Part shown: in pieces, positions 1 to 12,537 of the stretch
How positions within the stretch are numbered: position 1 is the first letter of the stretch
Layout of the letters: every line of letters begins with the position of its first letter
NCBI RefSeq assembly: GCF_000512585.2
Contig: NC_089241.1
Coordinates: 7,148,001-7,212,000 of the forward strand
Reading direction: 5' to 3'
DNA: 64,000 nucleotides
Origin: Kwoniella bestiolae CBS 10118
Lineage: Eukaryota; Basidiomycota; Tremellomycetes; Tremellales; Cryptococcaceae
Made by a program: the position numbers and the translations under genes
Notes under the pieces: generated by a model
Told to the model about the DNA's origin: nothing
What the model saw: the letters and a program-made list of their open reading frames with translations, nothing else
The model's database searches: none

Positions 1-365
1 CAAAGACTTGTCCAGTGAGGTGATCTTGGCGGTAGTCTTGGTTCGAGTGAGTTGGACAATATCCTTGCTTGTCGCGTCCCCATGCTGATTGACATATCAC
101 TGTAGAACTCAATGGGATTCGCTATTGTAAGTTCAGTCCGTTGAGCCAGGTCAAGATGCATCACACTGATTGCTACACGTAGGGCTATGGAATCACCCCA
201 TGGCTTGATGGTATGGGCTACCAAAACACCTTCATCACCGCCGCTATGGTCGGTCTCGCGGCCTATATCTCCTTCCTCCCTATTGTCAAGTGGGGTAAAT
301 CATGGCGCAAAGCCTCTCGCGAACTCTATTGGAGATACGTCGAGGCAGGCGTGATTGGGCACTAA
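1..365 (+). CDS. MFS transporter, C-terminal end (cut by window edge)
   Basis: The last three exons of a multi-pass transporter are visible: 2-46, 106-126 and 183-365, joined by introns of 59 and 56 bases with clean GT..TAG borders. The spliced reading contains RNSMGFAIGYGITPWLDGMG, a sequence typical of the last transmembrane pair of fungal major facilitator proteins. A hydrophobic helix and a basic cytoplasmic tail (KWGKSWRKASREL) follow, ending in TAA. The transporter class is established family knowledge. The substrate cannot be judged because the N-terminal two thirds lies outside the window. Confidence 0.8.
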
Positions 366-770
366 ACCTAACTCTTTATATGATTGGGTTTGAACGAAAG
401 ATCGAGCGATGAGAGCAAAGCTATGGAGATGTCCTTTTTTGTAGACAATTCCCATGCATCACTTGTGTATCCTGTCCATGCTAGTCACACTCGACGACTG
501 CGCCCACAGCGCTCAACAGCCGTGGGAAGAGGATAGAAATACAAGAAACCCTTAATTAACAAATAATCGTCTCAGGGAATTTGACACGAATTTCCCGTCT
601 GACGTAAAGAGCTACAGTTCTTCGGCGATCATGGCTCTCAAGCATGGTTTCTCACATTCCTGACATTCCTCAAAAGCGTCCGCAAGAGATAAGCGTACCT
701 GTAAAGAGGATGTCACATTTGTTGTTGCTCTTGATATCATTGTTTTGCTGATCATGTTACATTCGACACA
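366..770. other. Intergenic region between MFS transporter and Zn2Cys6 regulator
   Basis: About 400 bases holding the 3' untranslated region of the upstream gene and the promoter of the regulator. I see no convincing coding exon, RNA gene or repeat. Confidence 0.5.
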
Positions 771-2988
771 ATGATGACCGCTTTCGAGCCACCACGAAAG
801 AAAGCCAGACTCCAGCGTGCCAACACAGGCTGCAAAGATTGCCGCCATCGTCGGGTCAAGTGCCCAGAAGGTCCCCTGGATCTTCGCTCAGGTCGTAAAG
901 GAGCATGCAGGAAGTGTTGGGAGAATGACACAGAGTGTTTTTATCCATCAACTGCTCATAAGCCATCAAAGTTGCTAAAAGATGTCATATGGGTAAAAGC
1001 TGGGCCGTTCGAACATGAAACGACAACGAGCAAGACTCCCGAACAGGATAATGGAGCATCAAATACAGCTTCATCTTCTGGTCAATCTTCGTCTTCCCCC
1101 ATTTCTCCCACAACTTCAACAATACCCCAATCTCTGTTCGATCTTCCTCCTCCCACAGCAGCGTTCAGATTCAATATCGACCCAAACACCCTACCGACTA
1201 CCAGTCGCCCCATTGCGGTCAATCCCCCTCACATCGATCAAAATGCCCTAGATATGACTTACTTCCTCAACCCTACCGCTCCTGTTGACAACATTCTGTT
1301 CCCTTTCGCATCCTCGTCGGCGTCCATCACCGCTCTCGAAGATGAAGGACAAACCGATGCCAACTCCACTGACACCAGTGTGGATTCATGGCTTGCCTCA
1401 TTGCGGGAACCATATCCCACGCGTAATACCCCGACAAATGCATTCGCCCCATACCTCCAACCAGATCTCATCAAAGCGCTATTTCACCCGAATCCGACAG
1501 CTCCAGTATCCCGCTTCACACTTGCCTCTCTCCCTTGCGGGTCCATCGATCGCACAGCTTTGTCCTATTTCGAATCTCAAGGATGTAATGAGATCGTCGC
1601 CGCCCCAACGCCCAAAGCGAACTGGATTCATTCGTTGCTCTTCCCACAGATTTACCATCTCTTGTCGACCGTGCCATCCAGCAAGACACCTCAAGGCATG
1701 ATCAGGGACTATGCATATCATGCATTGATGCAATTGAGTTTCGTCCATAGAGGAAATGTGGAGAAAGATGCAACGAGAGCGGTGTATTGGAAATCTGAGG
1801 CCATGAAGCACAGGAGGTTGGGAAGCTCGGCGGTACTGAAGGTGAAAGCCTTATATAAAGGGTCAGGGTGGAAGACGGAGGAGTACTTGTGAGTACGAAT
1901 TTGGCTACCGCTCGAACATAGCTAATATCAAGCAGGATGGGCTTCTTTGTTCGTTGTATGGCAGATGTGAGTCCATATTTTTCCAGTTCGGAAAGAGAAC
2001 AGAGAGACTTGAGCTCACCTTCGCACAGATGCTGGACTCCCGTGATCTGGTAATCGATCATACTACAGCCTGTGAACTTCCCATGGAGTCTTGCTCAGCG
2101 AATTACCCAAGTCTGCGCGACATGATTGCCCTTTATTCGGTAAGTGGACACCTTTCGTGCGCATTTCAAGCTGATTTCTGTCTTCTGCATTTAGACTATC
2201 CACGGATCTTGCACCCCTTTGGAGGTCGCTTCCGCTCATCCACTTTCCGGCCCCACCAAGCCACTTTTTGAGCTGCCTCTAGAAGGTCCCGATTGGGTTG
2301 AGCGATTCGTCGGATATTCACGGCAGTTCATTATCTTGCTAGGGAGAGTGAACGGTATGGTTACTTATAGAGATCACCTGATTCGGAACGGTCGAGACAA
2401 GGGCCTGGACGGGCGGATGCTCAGGGCCCAATCGGAAGCGTTGAGTGCGGAGCTGGCGAACCCCTACGCTTGGCTGGAGTCGGGTAAAAGCTATAGAGTA
2501 GAGAAAGGTGGTATAGTGAGTGGTCCCACCACCGAAGTCAATGAGGCTCTACTCACCATGTTTCTAGGTTTTGCGACTAGCTCTACAGCTCATGGTCTTG
2601 AGCGAACTTCTCGAGATCAGACTCGAAGATTGTAGATTTTCTCACATACGCTCGGTAGCACATGAGCTGGTAGCTGATACGGTGGGACATGAGTCTGCAG
2701 GTTATCAATGGTGTCTGACTGTAAGTGAAGTTGACCGGTCAGCGGAATTTTCGGCTTACATTGTCTCGGCAGATCATTGCCGTGTATACGAGCAACAAAG
2801 AAGACCGCAACAGGTTGAGAGTGTTACTCGATGATGTCCTCTCGATGTCGTTCGGTCGAAGTTACAATGGTACTTCGGAGATTATGGAGATGTGCTGGGA
2901 GATATACGATACCCAAGGGTGTTACACTAATGGTATCGCTCCCTGGAGAGAAGCCATGACGGCGTTCGGTAGAACGGTGATTGTATGA
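771..2988 (+). CDS. Zn2Cys6 fungal transcription factor
   Basis: Six exons (771-1888, 1936-1966, 2029-2139, 2195-2515, 2568-2720, 2773-2988) encode about 649 residues. A Zn(II)2Cys6 binuclear cluster lies at the N-terminus: Cys21, 24, 31, 46, 49 and 56, preceded by a basic KKARLQR stretch. The loop between the third and fourth cysteines is long (14 residues). A Ser/Thr/Pro-rich linker of about 200 residues follows. The helical C-terminal half (from about residue 250) resembles the Fungal_trans_2 regulatory domain. Two adjacent ATGs (771 and 774) are both possible starts. The protein is a nuclear DNA-binding regulator by family. It follows a transporter gene on the same strand and may regulate it, which is inference. 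Its target is unknown. Confidence 0.85.
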
Positions 2989-3238
2989 TATGGCTTGATT
3001 TTCTGTACAAACGTTGTATATACGATAGGATGTATTATCAATCGCTCGTGACAGTAATAACAAGTCTCGAATAGTCTCTCTGAGTATACATACTTGCATA
3101 CATACTCACGTACATACCAACGTATCATGCTGGGTGAAGCACCAGGAAGTCACGTGTTCGGGTCCATGGCGCATATATAACATGCAGCACAAACCCTCTT
3201 TCAGACATCCAATCTCTTCACTATTGTGCTGCACAACG

Positions 3239-3940
3239 ATGTCTAAATCTCGCCCGACTCACTTTCTATGCATACCTCTGATCAACTCTCTCTCCCGGAC
3301 ACAGCTGGACGTGTCGCTCGGTAGACTACGCGATGCAGCTGCAACACTGGGTATACCAAGCAAAGCCTTCAGACCCACTGGGACAATACACCTCACCCTT
3401 GGAACCATGGATCTGAGGGAAAAATATAGATTCGACCGTGCAATAGAAGTCCTGAGTGGACCGGAGATTACTCAAGCCTTGAAATGTGTAGAAGGTAGTG
3501 AGTGATTTAGACCATGCTCGTCGCTGACAATCATCACTCCAGCGCGACTCACATGTGGGCTGAGATCCCTCAGTACAATGCGATCACCTTCCAAAACATC
3601 GGTAGTGTACATACATCCAGATGACCCGACCCATCGTCTGATACACCTTTGTCAGCGCTTCAATGAGATCTTCACTTCGGCAGGACTCATCATCCCCGAG
3701 AATCGACCGCTGAGGCTCCACGCAACTGTGATCAATACCCGATACGTATCAAGGGGCCAGTACCCTCCACAGATCGACGCGAGAAGGTTGATCAAGCAAT
3801 TTAGGGATGAGACATGGGCAGAGAATGTGGCTTTGGAGAGACTAGCTATATGCAAGATGGGTGCAGAGACAGTGTTGGACCCGATGGGGAATGTGATAGA
3901 CGAGCAGTATCACGAAGTCGCGTATGTCAATCTTGCATGA
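3239..3940 (+). CDS. 2H phosphoesterase superfamily protein (AKAP7/ASCC1-like)
   Basis: Two exons (3239-3497, 3543-3940) give 218 residues, about the size of a stand-alone AKAP7 2'-5' RNA-ligase-like domain. Both signature repeats are present: His51-Leu-Thr53 in GTIHLTLG and His146-Ala-Thr148 in RLHATVINTRY. The stretch SVVYIHPDD is the strand usually found between them. Relatives are cyclic phosphodiesterases or RNA 2',3'-phosphate processing enzymes, so a role in RNA end or cyclic nucleotide metabolism is likely but not provable here. The start was chosen as the first ATG after a TATA-like stretch (gcatatataac, about 3170-3181). No targeting signal is obvious. The gene converges with the hydantoinase gene, leaving only about 50 bases between stop codons. 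Confidence 0.8.
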
Positions 3941-3993
3941 TTTTTCGACTACATTTACCAGACAAATACAACATCCCATGGAAGACACAGCGC

Positions 3994-6900
3994 TCATTTC
4001 CCGCCGTACTCATCGATAACACTGGCAGGCTTGACGTACACCCCGATAGGCTCATAGGGTATGTCGTCGTAGCCAAACGCACCTAAACCTCCGACCTCTA
4101 TCCCTCTTGGAGTATCTGTCCATTGCGGTGCAGCAGTCACACCGATTACCATCACTCGCAAGCCGTACTTATAATCCGGAGTACCCAATGCTTGACCCGA
4201 CTGAGAGTCGATGACTGAAATTAGGTCAGGTACACCAGCAGTTATCTGGACGCGAGATCAGCAACCAACTAATTCACATTTTACGACGGTTGGAGCTCAC
4301 CTTTGTAACCCCGTTCACTTCATGCTGACACAGCAGGTTCTCATTCTTGAAAGGAACTGGTTGGAGATCATCAGCTACATACATAGACCTATGACAATGT
4401 AAAGGTATCACTTACTTGTCATAGTACCTTCGAACTTCTCCTTTGGGTTCTCAGGATCCTCATCCTCTTCCTCATCTGCCTTTAGAGATTGGATAACTAT
4501 CTCTCCGATAGTATGTCCCTTGTATATCCTCCTGTTGACGTTCGTCACTTTACCACTGAACAGGACTTTGGCGCATTGGCTTCCACCTAAAGCGTCAACA
4601 AGAATTCTGCCGATGTTACCGACGTTGGACTGCTTGTTTGCCAAAGCGACCGCTCGACCAAGTCGCCACGCCTGGGATACGGTATTCTTGATCATCGCTT
4701 GTTCACATTGTGGCTTGGTCAACGGCCTCTGTGCAGCTCCAGCATGTGTACCCATCTCCACGCATGCTGCTCGTTGCACAGAATCCACCTCTTTGTCCGA
4801 TTTCGCTGCTGTCATAAACTACAAGATCAGCTTGAACTGGACAGGAAAGCACTCACAGTCACGGTACCGTCACCGCTTGCAAGGGAGCTCGGAAGAAGCA
4901 TCTCTCCCTTCCCGGATAGGTCGTATACATTAGGAGTAGTTTGCCAGCCGGTCGGGTATGCTCGACCCTGCGGCATTGATCAGTCAAACACGCGAGCGTC
5001 CTCAGACGATTGACCTACCATGAAGTCGCCATCTAAGACCGGAATGTCCAAGTACTTGGTAGCACCGGTGATCATGCTGATCATACCGTTACCACCACCA
5101 ATTTCAAGGGCAGCCAAAGCAGCACATTTGTCCATCTGCGCATCCCAAAAGAAAGTCAGCGATGATGCTCGATATTATAAACGGAACATAACACCCACCC
5201 TCAAGAATCTCATCAATTCCGAAACCGCCTGGTTATACTCCTCGTTCACTAATCTCTCCTGACTGACTTCAGGACTACCAATACCACCACCCCAGATCAC
5301 CAAACCATCATCCTCTAGCTTGCTGAAGTCAATGATCTTGATAGATCCACCTTCTCTTATAATCTCTCTAAGTGCTAGGGCCTTGCTATAGGGAGATCCT
5401 CCACCACCACAACCTAGAATGTAACAACCAGTGGCAATCCATTCAGCATCAATCTCGGATAACATCCATTCCCCCTTGTTGGTGATGTTTGGGCGGTACT
5501 CAAGAATGGTTTGAGCGGTGACCGGAGGATCAGACTCTGGTAAAGATTCTGTCCCGATGTTGGCAGGAGCGATGGGCTTGACTTCGCTCAGCTGCTGCGA
5601 ATCCCGAGTGGAAGCGATGGTGTCAATAGATTGTTTGAACTGCACGTGTGTCACTGGTGCTCCAGTCCATGGACCAGCAGCTTTGACGTAGAATCTTGCT
5701 CTTCCGGTGGTATCTATTATTGCTCCAGTCAGCTGCGATGTCTATAAGTGCACTGTAACGCATAACTCACAGGCGATAGGAATGATTTCACTTTCTACTA
5801 TCGTCGTCTTCGCTCGATCTGCTCCTAGGTCCACTGCTTTCTCAATAGCTCGTTGTTCCACCTTGCCCCTGACCTCCGCGAGAGGAGTGGCACTGGTGTC
5901 TTCGAAGGTATCTATCACTCCGGACACTTGAGCACAAGCTGCACCTACAGCATTGGCGGCATCGTAGTACGGGAATCGGTGCACTTTGCTGACACCATGA
6001 AGGGTATCAGGTACCAATATAGCACCTCCTCCTACGAGGTACACTGGGACGTCTTGAGTAGAGGTCTTCATACTTTCCAAAGCAAGCTCGATCATAGTCT
6101 TCATCCGGGCGGAAGCAGCTTCGATGATGTCGGTGGAGACATCCTTAACCAAGCTAGAGTTTCCAATCCCTTTGGCTCGTCCGTCTGCTACGACTATATC
6201 GGTTGTAGTCAAGGTCTCACCACCAAATGCGATGGACTGGTCAATTCGGTACCCTACCGAATCAGGCCCGACAGAGACTTTGCCTGAATCGTCGACCCGC
6301 ACTCTTGATCCACCACCAAGACCGATCGAGTGAACATGGGGCATGGAGAAGTTCAAAGGTACCCCACACAGCTCGTGTCGGGCTCCAGCTTGTCGGGGGA
6401 ATCCCGTTGGTAGGAGTACACCCACTTCGGTCTATGTTGTAAGGTCAGCTTAAGCACGCTTGTTTAGGGGGCAAGCGACTCACTGTAGTACCTCCCACAT
6501 CAATGACCAGAGCCGTCTCCTTCCTCGCACCTCCACTTGCCAACCCTGCTAAGAAGTTTGCCCCTCGCATTGAGTTGGTAGGACCTGAACTGAAAGTCTT
6601 GATTGGGAAATGCTCCGCTTGATCACATGTCATCAAGGTACCATCGTTTGACGTGAGGAAAAGAGGGATTTCAAGATCGAGCGACTTGAGTGATTGTCGG
6701 AATCCTGACACAGCGACTTTGGCGAATGCAAGTAAAGATGCGTTGAGGATTGTAGCATTCTCTCGTTCGAGTAAACCTTTTGTAACATCAGTGGGGTGAG
6801 ATTGATCGGTGAATGAAGGAATGGCTTACCGATGTTGGCTACTTCCTTTGAAATAGTTACTTTGATATCAGGTATCTCCTGCTGGAGTATATCCCTAACT

Positions 6901-7542
6901 TGTTCTTCTTGTTTCAGATGATGATCTATGGGCGAATATACTCCTGAAACAGCGACTGTCTGGATGCCCTGCCTTTTCAACTCCGCGCAAACTCCTCTAA
7001 TCTCGCTCACATCGACCTACAGCCAAACACCATCAGCTCCACAGCTGTCCGTAACGTTTTGAGACATACCGTAGATATCTCTTTCCCATCAACTTGCAAA
7101 CCCCCTTCGACCATCCATACAGGTCCTTCCAATACCCTTCTCAGCTCATACGGGAAACTGACAAAAGGCGGACAAAGCCTGCTGTGAGGTCCACAGAGTC
7201 TTATCACTCCGACTTTCTCAAGTTTGGTAGAATCTCTCTCGATCAAACTGTTTACGAAGGAAGTCGTACCAATCGATATAGCTTCGATACGAGATTTATC
7301 GCTTGAGGACTTCTCCAAACAGCCAGATATCGCTTTCTGGATACCGGAAGTGACATCAGGTGTGGTAGGTGATTTGAAAGAGGCAAGGACGGGTGTGGAG
7401 GTACCGGGTGTGAGATCGAGGATCACAGCATCGCTATCACCGTATCAGCGTACGCATTGATCCGCGAAAAGGGGAGACCAACTCACGTATTGGTTCCTCC
7501 CACATCCACACCAACTCGTAAGGTCTTATGAGGGATTGTCAT
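3994..7542 (-). CDS. Hydantoinase/oxoprolinase-DUF917 fusion enzyme
   Basis: Eleven exons on the minus strand (7542-7487, 7433-7070, 7016-6830, 6776-6484, 6431-5771, 5713-5199, 5135-5019, 4967-4857, 4818-4416, 4356-4301, 4245-3994) encode about 1004 residues. The N-terminus has the hydantoinase/oxoprolinase phosphate-binding signature VGVDVGGTNTDAVILD. The HyuA core follows with SGPTNSMRGA, VIDVGGTTTEVGVLL and GLGGGSRVRV. From about residue 605 comes a DUF917 domain: GCYILGCGGGGSPYS, VIWGGGIGSP and EIGGGNGMISM. HyuA proteins hydrolyse hydantoins or 5-oxoproline with ATP, and DUF917 proteins are a partner family. Having both on one chain suggests a single multifunctional cytosolic enzyme. It is divergent from an NCS1 permease, which supports uptake and hydrolysis of a cyclic ureide or lactam. 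The exact substrate is unknown. Confidence 0.9.
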
Positions 7543-7959
7543 ATCGCAAAATCTATCTATCTACTGTTACTGCACTGATGGAATGATAACAGACTGTGAA
7601 GATACCTCCATCTTTGTATTGGTGCTTATGTATCCTCTATCTTACTAGTAGCTATCATTTGTCAAGGTGGGACAAGGTGGGCATGGGCACAAACAGGCGT
7701 TTACGTTAGTAACCGAGTTTACCCACTAAAAGTCGGTTCGCCTAAATCCGCTGGGCATGGCGCTAACCACATTTGGAATTGTTATTACTGGTTGAACGCA
7801 TTCCTTATCTCTCTTTTCGGGATTCATCGAAGTAAAAATAGACCATGGGTATATCTGAGTCTTAATGTGCATGTATATAAAGCGAGGGAGATGAGCCGTT
7901 ATCTGAGTACTTTTGTGTTTGGGTTTTTATACAACCAAGGAAAGATACAACTCAATCAA
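7543..7959. promoter_or_regulatory. Divergent promoter of hydantoinase and NCS1 permease genes
   Basis: A 417-base region separates two divergent start codons. A TATA-like tatataaag lies near 7873, about 80 bases before the permease ATG. HGATAR-type sites (the consensus for fungal nitrogen GATA factors) are seen as TGATAA near 7577 and as TTATCT (the complement of AGATAA) near 7804 and 7894. A run of TATC repeats lies near 7548-7562. Nitrogen catabolite control is inferred from these sites and the gene functions. Confidence 0.5.
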
Positions 7960-10489
7960 ATGTCTCGTAGTAAATTGCTGGCAAAATTACAAGTCCCCCA
8001 AAGGGAAGATGAGGCAGAAGTCTGGCAAAATTCACGATGGGTGAGCAATAGCATCGTGTAGAACGCCAATCACTGATTAAGCCTTAGCTCAACCGGGATA
8101 ATGTGCCTCTACCTCCTCATCGACGAACATGGGGTGCATGGTCCTACGTTGGGTACTGGTGCGCAACAGGTAAGTGGAAGCAATGCCTTGTTGCATAAGC
8201 TGACCTGAATGTCAGGTATCAATATCAGTGGATGGACAGGTGGTTCTTCACTCCTGTCTTTAGGATTATCTGTCGGTAAGTAATCATTGCTGTAGGTGCC
8301 GACGATCACTGATGTTCGGTCGCTAGGCGAGGCCATGGCGGTTGTCGTCATCGGACAGTGCCTTGTGGCGGGTGCATGTGTCTTGACTGGGTACTTTGGC
8401 GCTGAATGGCATGTAGGATTCCCTCTTTGGAACCGAGTGAGTTGTATAGTCTCTGTAAGAGCGCAGGAATACTCACGTATTGACATTCTTCCAGACCACT
8501 TGGGGGATGAAAGCTTCAATCTTCCCTTTACTCAATCGTATTGCTTTGTCTTTTACTTGGTCCGCCAGTGAGTCTGTCCCGATCATAAGCATGTGCAGCT
8601 GTGCTAACTCATCATGCCAGCTCAAGCATGGTTTGGCGGACAAGTTCTGAAGACCCTCTTAGGTTCGATGTTTCCCTCAATTTACAGTACGTCGAGCTTC
8701 TCGATTACAACGTATTGTTCATAGCTGACCCAATAACGCAGACATGCACAACCCATTCCCAGCCTCGACCGCAATGGACGGAGCGGATTTCATGTGTTTC
8801 TGCCTTTTCTTACTCATATCTTTACCCTTCATCTACATCCCTCCTGAGAAATACAGAATCCCTTTCCTCTTTACGGGTGCCATTTCTACCATCGCCTGTT
8901 TCTCCTTATTCATTTGGTCTCTTGCCAGAGCGCATGGTGGTGGACCTTTGATCGGGAGCGAAGCAATGTCCATCGTGGGTGTGGAAAAGGCCCGGGGGAC
9001 CGCATTGGGCTGGGCCATGGTATACGGTATTTCGAGTCAAATGGGTCAGATCTGTGCTGGTGTAAGTCAGCCGTCCATGGAGTACTCGGTTATTATACCC
9101 GCTAAGCGACAGTACTACTTCAGATTCTCAACAACTCCGATTATACCAGATTCGCGGTGCACCCCCGAGCTCAAATCATTTCTCAAGTGGTTGCAATCCC
9201 CGTTATGGGAGTTTTGACCTGTTTAATCGGTATTATCTGTACCTCGGTGGCTGCTCAATTCTACCCAGACGAAGGGCTTCTTTGGGCTCCATACGACCTA
9301 TTAGCAGCGGTGCAGAAGCATGGAGGGGCAGGAGCCAGGGCAGGAGTCTTCTTCGCTTGTGAGTGAGGCCTATTGGGTCTGCATGTGACGCTCACTTACA
9401 CCACATTCTGTCGCAGCTCTTGCGTTTTTGTTTGCTCAATTTGGAATCAACATTGGTAAGACCATCTCCTGGCTGGTTGAAGCGGTATCGGAACGCTGAT
9501 CGCCTCCGCTTAGCTGGTAATGCGGTATCTGGTGGTATTGATCTGGCATCTCTATTCCCTAAATGGATCAACATCCGTCGAGGAGGTGAGTGAATGGCTC
9601 CATCGTAGACGAAAAAGTCTGATGCTGATGTAATACTATATAGCTTACTTCGTATGTTAAGATTGCCCTTTATGCTATGTCAGCTAACAGTACGATGCAG
9701 ACGACACTCATGGCGCTCCCCATGTGTCCCTGGGCTTTGGTTTCAGGAGCCACAGTATACATCTCCGTCATGTCTGGTAAGTGCTGTACCTTCAGGAAAG
9801 TCAGTACTTGCCCCATGTTTACCCATTCTTCCCGCCTCAACAGGTTATGCGACCTTCCTTGCTCCAATGACTGGCATGATGGTCTTCGACTACATCTTCA
9901 TCAGAAAACGAAAAGTCAAGCTCTCTGATTTAGTAAGCCCTCGAGCCCTCGCAAGCCTTTCCGGTCGCTTTACTAACTGCTTTATGCAGTACCAATGTAA
10001 TCCCAGCTCGATCTACTACTACTACAAGGGTTTTAATCTTCGTGCACCAATCGCTTGGGTATGCGGGGTCGCTCCATGTTTCCCCGGTTTCTTGGCGAGT
10101 GTCTCAACGGTTGAGATACCTTTAGGAGCCACTCACGTATACTATCTGTGTTGGCCTCGTAAGCACCCCTTCCTTTGTCCCTCATCTTCAGGATCAAGAA
10201 TATGGAGTCAGGCTAACAATGCCAAAGTCGGATTTGCCATCTCTGGCATTGTGTTCTTAGTGCTCTCTAAGATCTGGCCGCCTGCCGGCCTAGGGGAAGT
10301 TGATGAGTACGATTACTTTGGTACTTTTGGGTGAGTCTTTGACTGCGCAGGGTCGGTTGGGTATAGGACTGATACGTCATGATCAATAGCGAGCCTGATG
10401 GACCCGGTCAATCTGGGCTTACTACACCGGAGGAGAACAAGGACAAAGATGAGGGAGCTATCGTCCAGGCCATTCCTCTCAGGGAGTAA
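7960..10489 (+). CDS. NCS1-family nucleobase/hydantoin/allantoin permease
   Basis: Sixteen exons give about 560 residues: 7960-8040, 8088-8169, 8216-8275, 8327-8436, 8495-8567, 8621-8686, 8742-9061, 9124-9358, 9417-9455, 9514-9585, 9644-9651, 9701-9776, 9844-9932, 9990-10158, 10228-10330 and 10390-10489. Family hallmarks are PLPPHRRTWGAWSYVGYW, the INISGWTGGSSLLSLGLSVG helix, ILNNSDYTRFA, GNAVSGGIDLASLFP with INIRRG, and PMCPW. About twelve hydrophobic segments can be traced, so it is a plasma-membrane symporter by family. One exon is only 8 bases (AYF). The start at 7960 puts the conserved N-terminus at the usual distance. Upstream in-frame ATGs (for example 7891) would add a hydrophobic leader not seen in the family. 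The divergent hydantoinase gene suggests a shared substrate. Confidence 0.9.
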
Positions 10490-11194
10490 GCCAGTCTCAG
10501 GAAGGTGGAAGCGCAAGATCGTTTATCTCAAACGATTGAAAAATTGGATTGGGATCCTCGGGTCAAGTTGAGGTAAGATGAGTGGTTAGTGATTCGGGAG
10601 AAATGGAGGAGCGAGTCTCAGTCGGATGAGCCGGGAATCAGGACAGAAATACAGTTATAGCTGAGAATGGGATGGGCCAAAGGATTTCGCAGTGATTTTC
10701 ACGTTGCTTTGTACCGAGAATGCATCTAGTCAATTTGTTCCAATGACTCAATTGAGTATACCTCATCTGCACATCAATTGTCTGCTGACTTCGATATTGA
10801 TGATTGCCGTTCCCGCTCTCTGAGCCATAATCGATTTGTTAAGCCAATATCGACCCCATAACGACTGTCACCCTTGAATAAGGCAGATCTACAATCGCGG
10901 TATCAGCCAGTTCCCTTGAAAAGCAACTGACCTATCACCCTGGGGTTTCTATCACGCCCGAGTCATACATTGATTATGCTCGTGCACAGGCGCCGATAGT
11001 AGTCCTATCACATGATGACGATCTGGAACAATACATTATGGGCAATCGAAGTGGGCAGTCACCCGCCCATCCACCTACCCACCATCCCCACTTACCCAAT
11101 AAAACCTCTTAAATTCCCTTGATAAGGCTCTGCCAACTTGTAACACGCTCTATCAGGCGGCCAACCATTCCATATCGATACACCCTTCATCGAA
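10490..11194. other. Intergenic region upstream of aldo-keto reductase
   Basis: About 700 bases without a supported exon. The last 140 bases contain a C-rich tract (about 11055-11098, repeats of CCCAYC and CCACC) and a TGATAA site near 11119. These are likely promoter elements of the reductase gene. Confidence 0.4.
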
Positions 11195-12468
11195 ATGACC
11201 ATCGCGACTCCTCCGTCACACGTCACTCTCCCCTCTGGCGATCGTATGCCAGTAGTCGGACTGGGATGTTGGCAAAGTGAACCCGAAGCTCTCACCAAGG
11301 CCGTAGCACATGCTATCAAAGTGGGATACAGGCATATTGATGGAGCGACTATCTATGGGAATGAGAAGGCTTTAGGGGAGGGTATCAAGTTGTCTGGCGT
11401 AGATAGAAAAGACATTTGGGTGACTACCAAGTTATGGAATGGTATGTCTCGCTCTTTCCTTCTTGTCATTTGTAGAAAAACGGACGTCGCTGATATGTAT
11501 TGATTGGGATCGATAGATGACCATCGACAGGAAGATGTCATGAAAGCATGTAGAAGATCGTTGGAGCTGCTAGGTCTAGAATATATTGATCTGTGGTTGA
11601 TGCACTACCCCGCTGCGACCGATACCAATCCAGGGGACTATAATGATATAAATGTTCTTGATATTCCTTATACGGATACATGGAAAGCCATGGAGGAATG
11701 TGTGGATGCGGGATTAGTGAGAAACATAGGTATCTCCAGTGAGTATCGCCTTTCCGCAGGTCTTCACCGTTTGGAGGAAAGCGCACTGACAGCTGTGGGA
11801 CGGTAGATTACTCAAAGACCGAGCTTGACAATCTGTGGAATGATTGTCGGATCAAGCCTGCCGTGCATCAACTTGAACGACACCCTTACCTACCTCAGAA
11901 TGCTTTCATGAAGTACCACAAAGAGGTTCGTTCGCTTCACCTCTCACATCCTTGTTTATAGGCATATCCTGAAACTCATGGAAATCCATACAGATCGGTC
12001 TTCATGTCACCGCATACAGTCCACTGGGAAACACGAACCCCTCTTTCAACGATCGAGACTCCTTACCTCCCATCCAAAAGAACACGGCGGTAGTGGCTTT
12101 GGCAGAGAAGTACGGTATATCTCCGGCGAATGTTCTCATAAGCTTACAAGTATCAGTAAGTCCCTTTCCTTATCATTTTGAGATGTCCGCTGACCGAGTC
12201 GCCTGGGCAAAACACAGCAAGGTTGCTCGGTCTTACCTAAATCAGTAACACCTTCTCGGATCGAAGAGAATCTCAAGATCGTCCAGCACACTGAGGAAGA
12301 CATCAAGTCAATCGAAGATGCCACGAAAGGTCAGAGAGCAAGATACTGCGATTTCAGCGATATCAGTAAGTCCCCGACCCATCCCTTCCGTGACGCAGGC
12401 TGACACAATGCTGATGTTCTGTGGTAGTCGGCTATAAGTATTATGTCGGCCTTGATGATAGTGATTAA
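11195..12468 (+). CDS. Aldo-keto reductase
   Basis: Six exons (11195-11441, 11517-11738, 11807-11925, 11994-12155, 12218-12365, 12428-12468) encode 312 residues, the usual AKR length. The catalytic tetrad is visible: Asp49 and Tyr54 in YRHIDGATIYGNE, Lys79 in TTKLWN and His112 in DLWLMHYP. The NADP-binding end shows VLPKSVTPSRIEEN. It reduces aldehydes or sugars to alcohols in the cytosol. Fungal xylose and glycerol reductases have this architecture. A 2-hydroxyacid dehydrogenase and a xylulokinase lie within 5 kb, consistent with a sugar or sugar-acid role, but substrate specificity cannot be read from the sequence. Confidence 0.9.
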
Positions 12469-12537
12469 GCGGTACTTGACAGATAAGAGGGGTGTTTTGT
12501 ACCGATGCATATGTATATCTCTATCTCATCTATTGGT

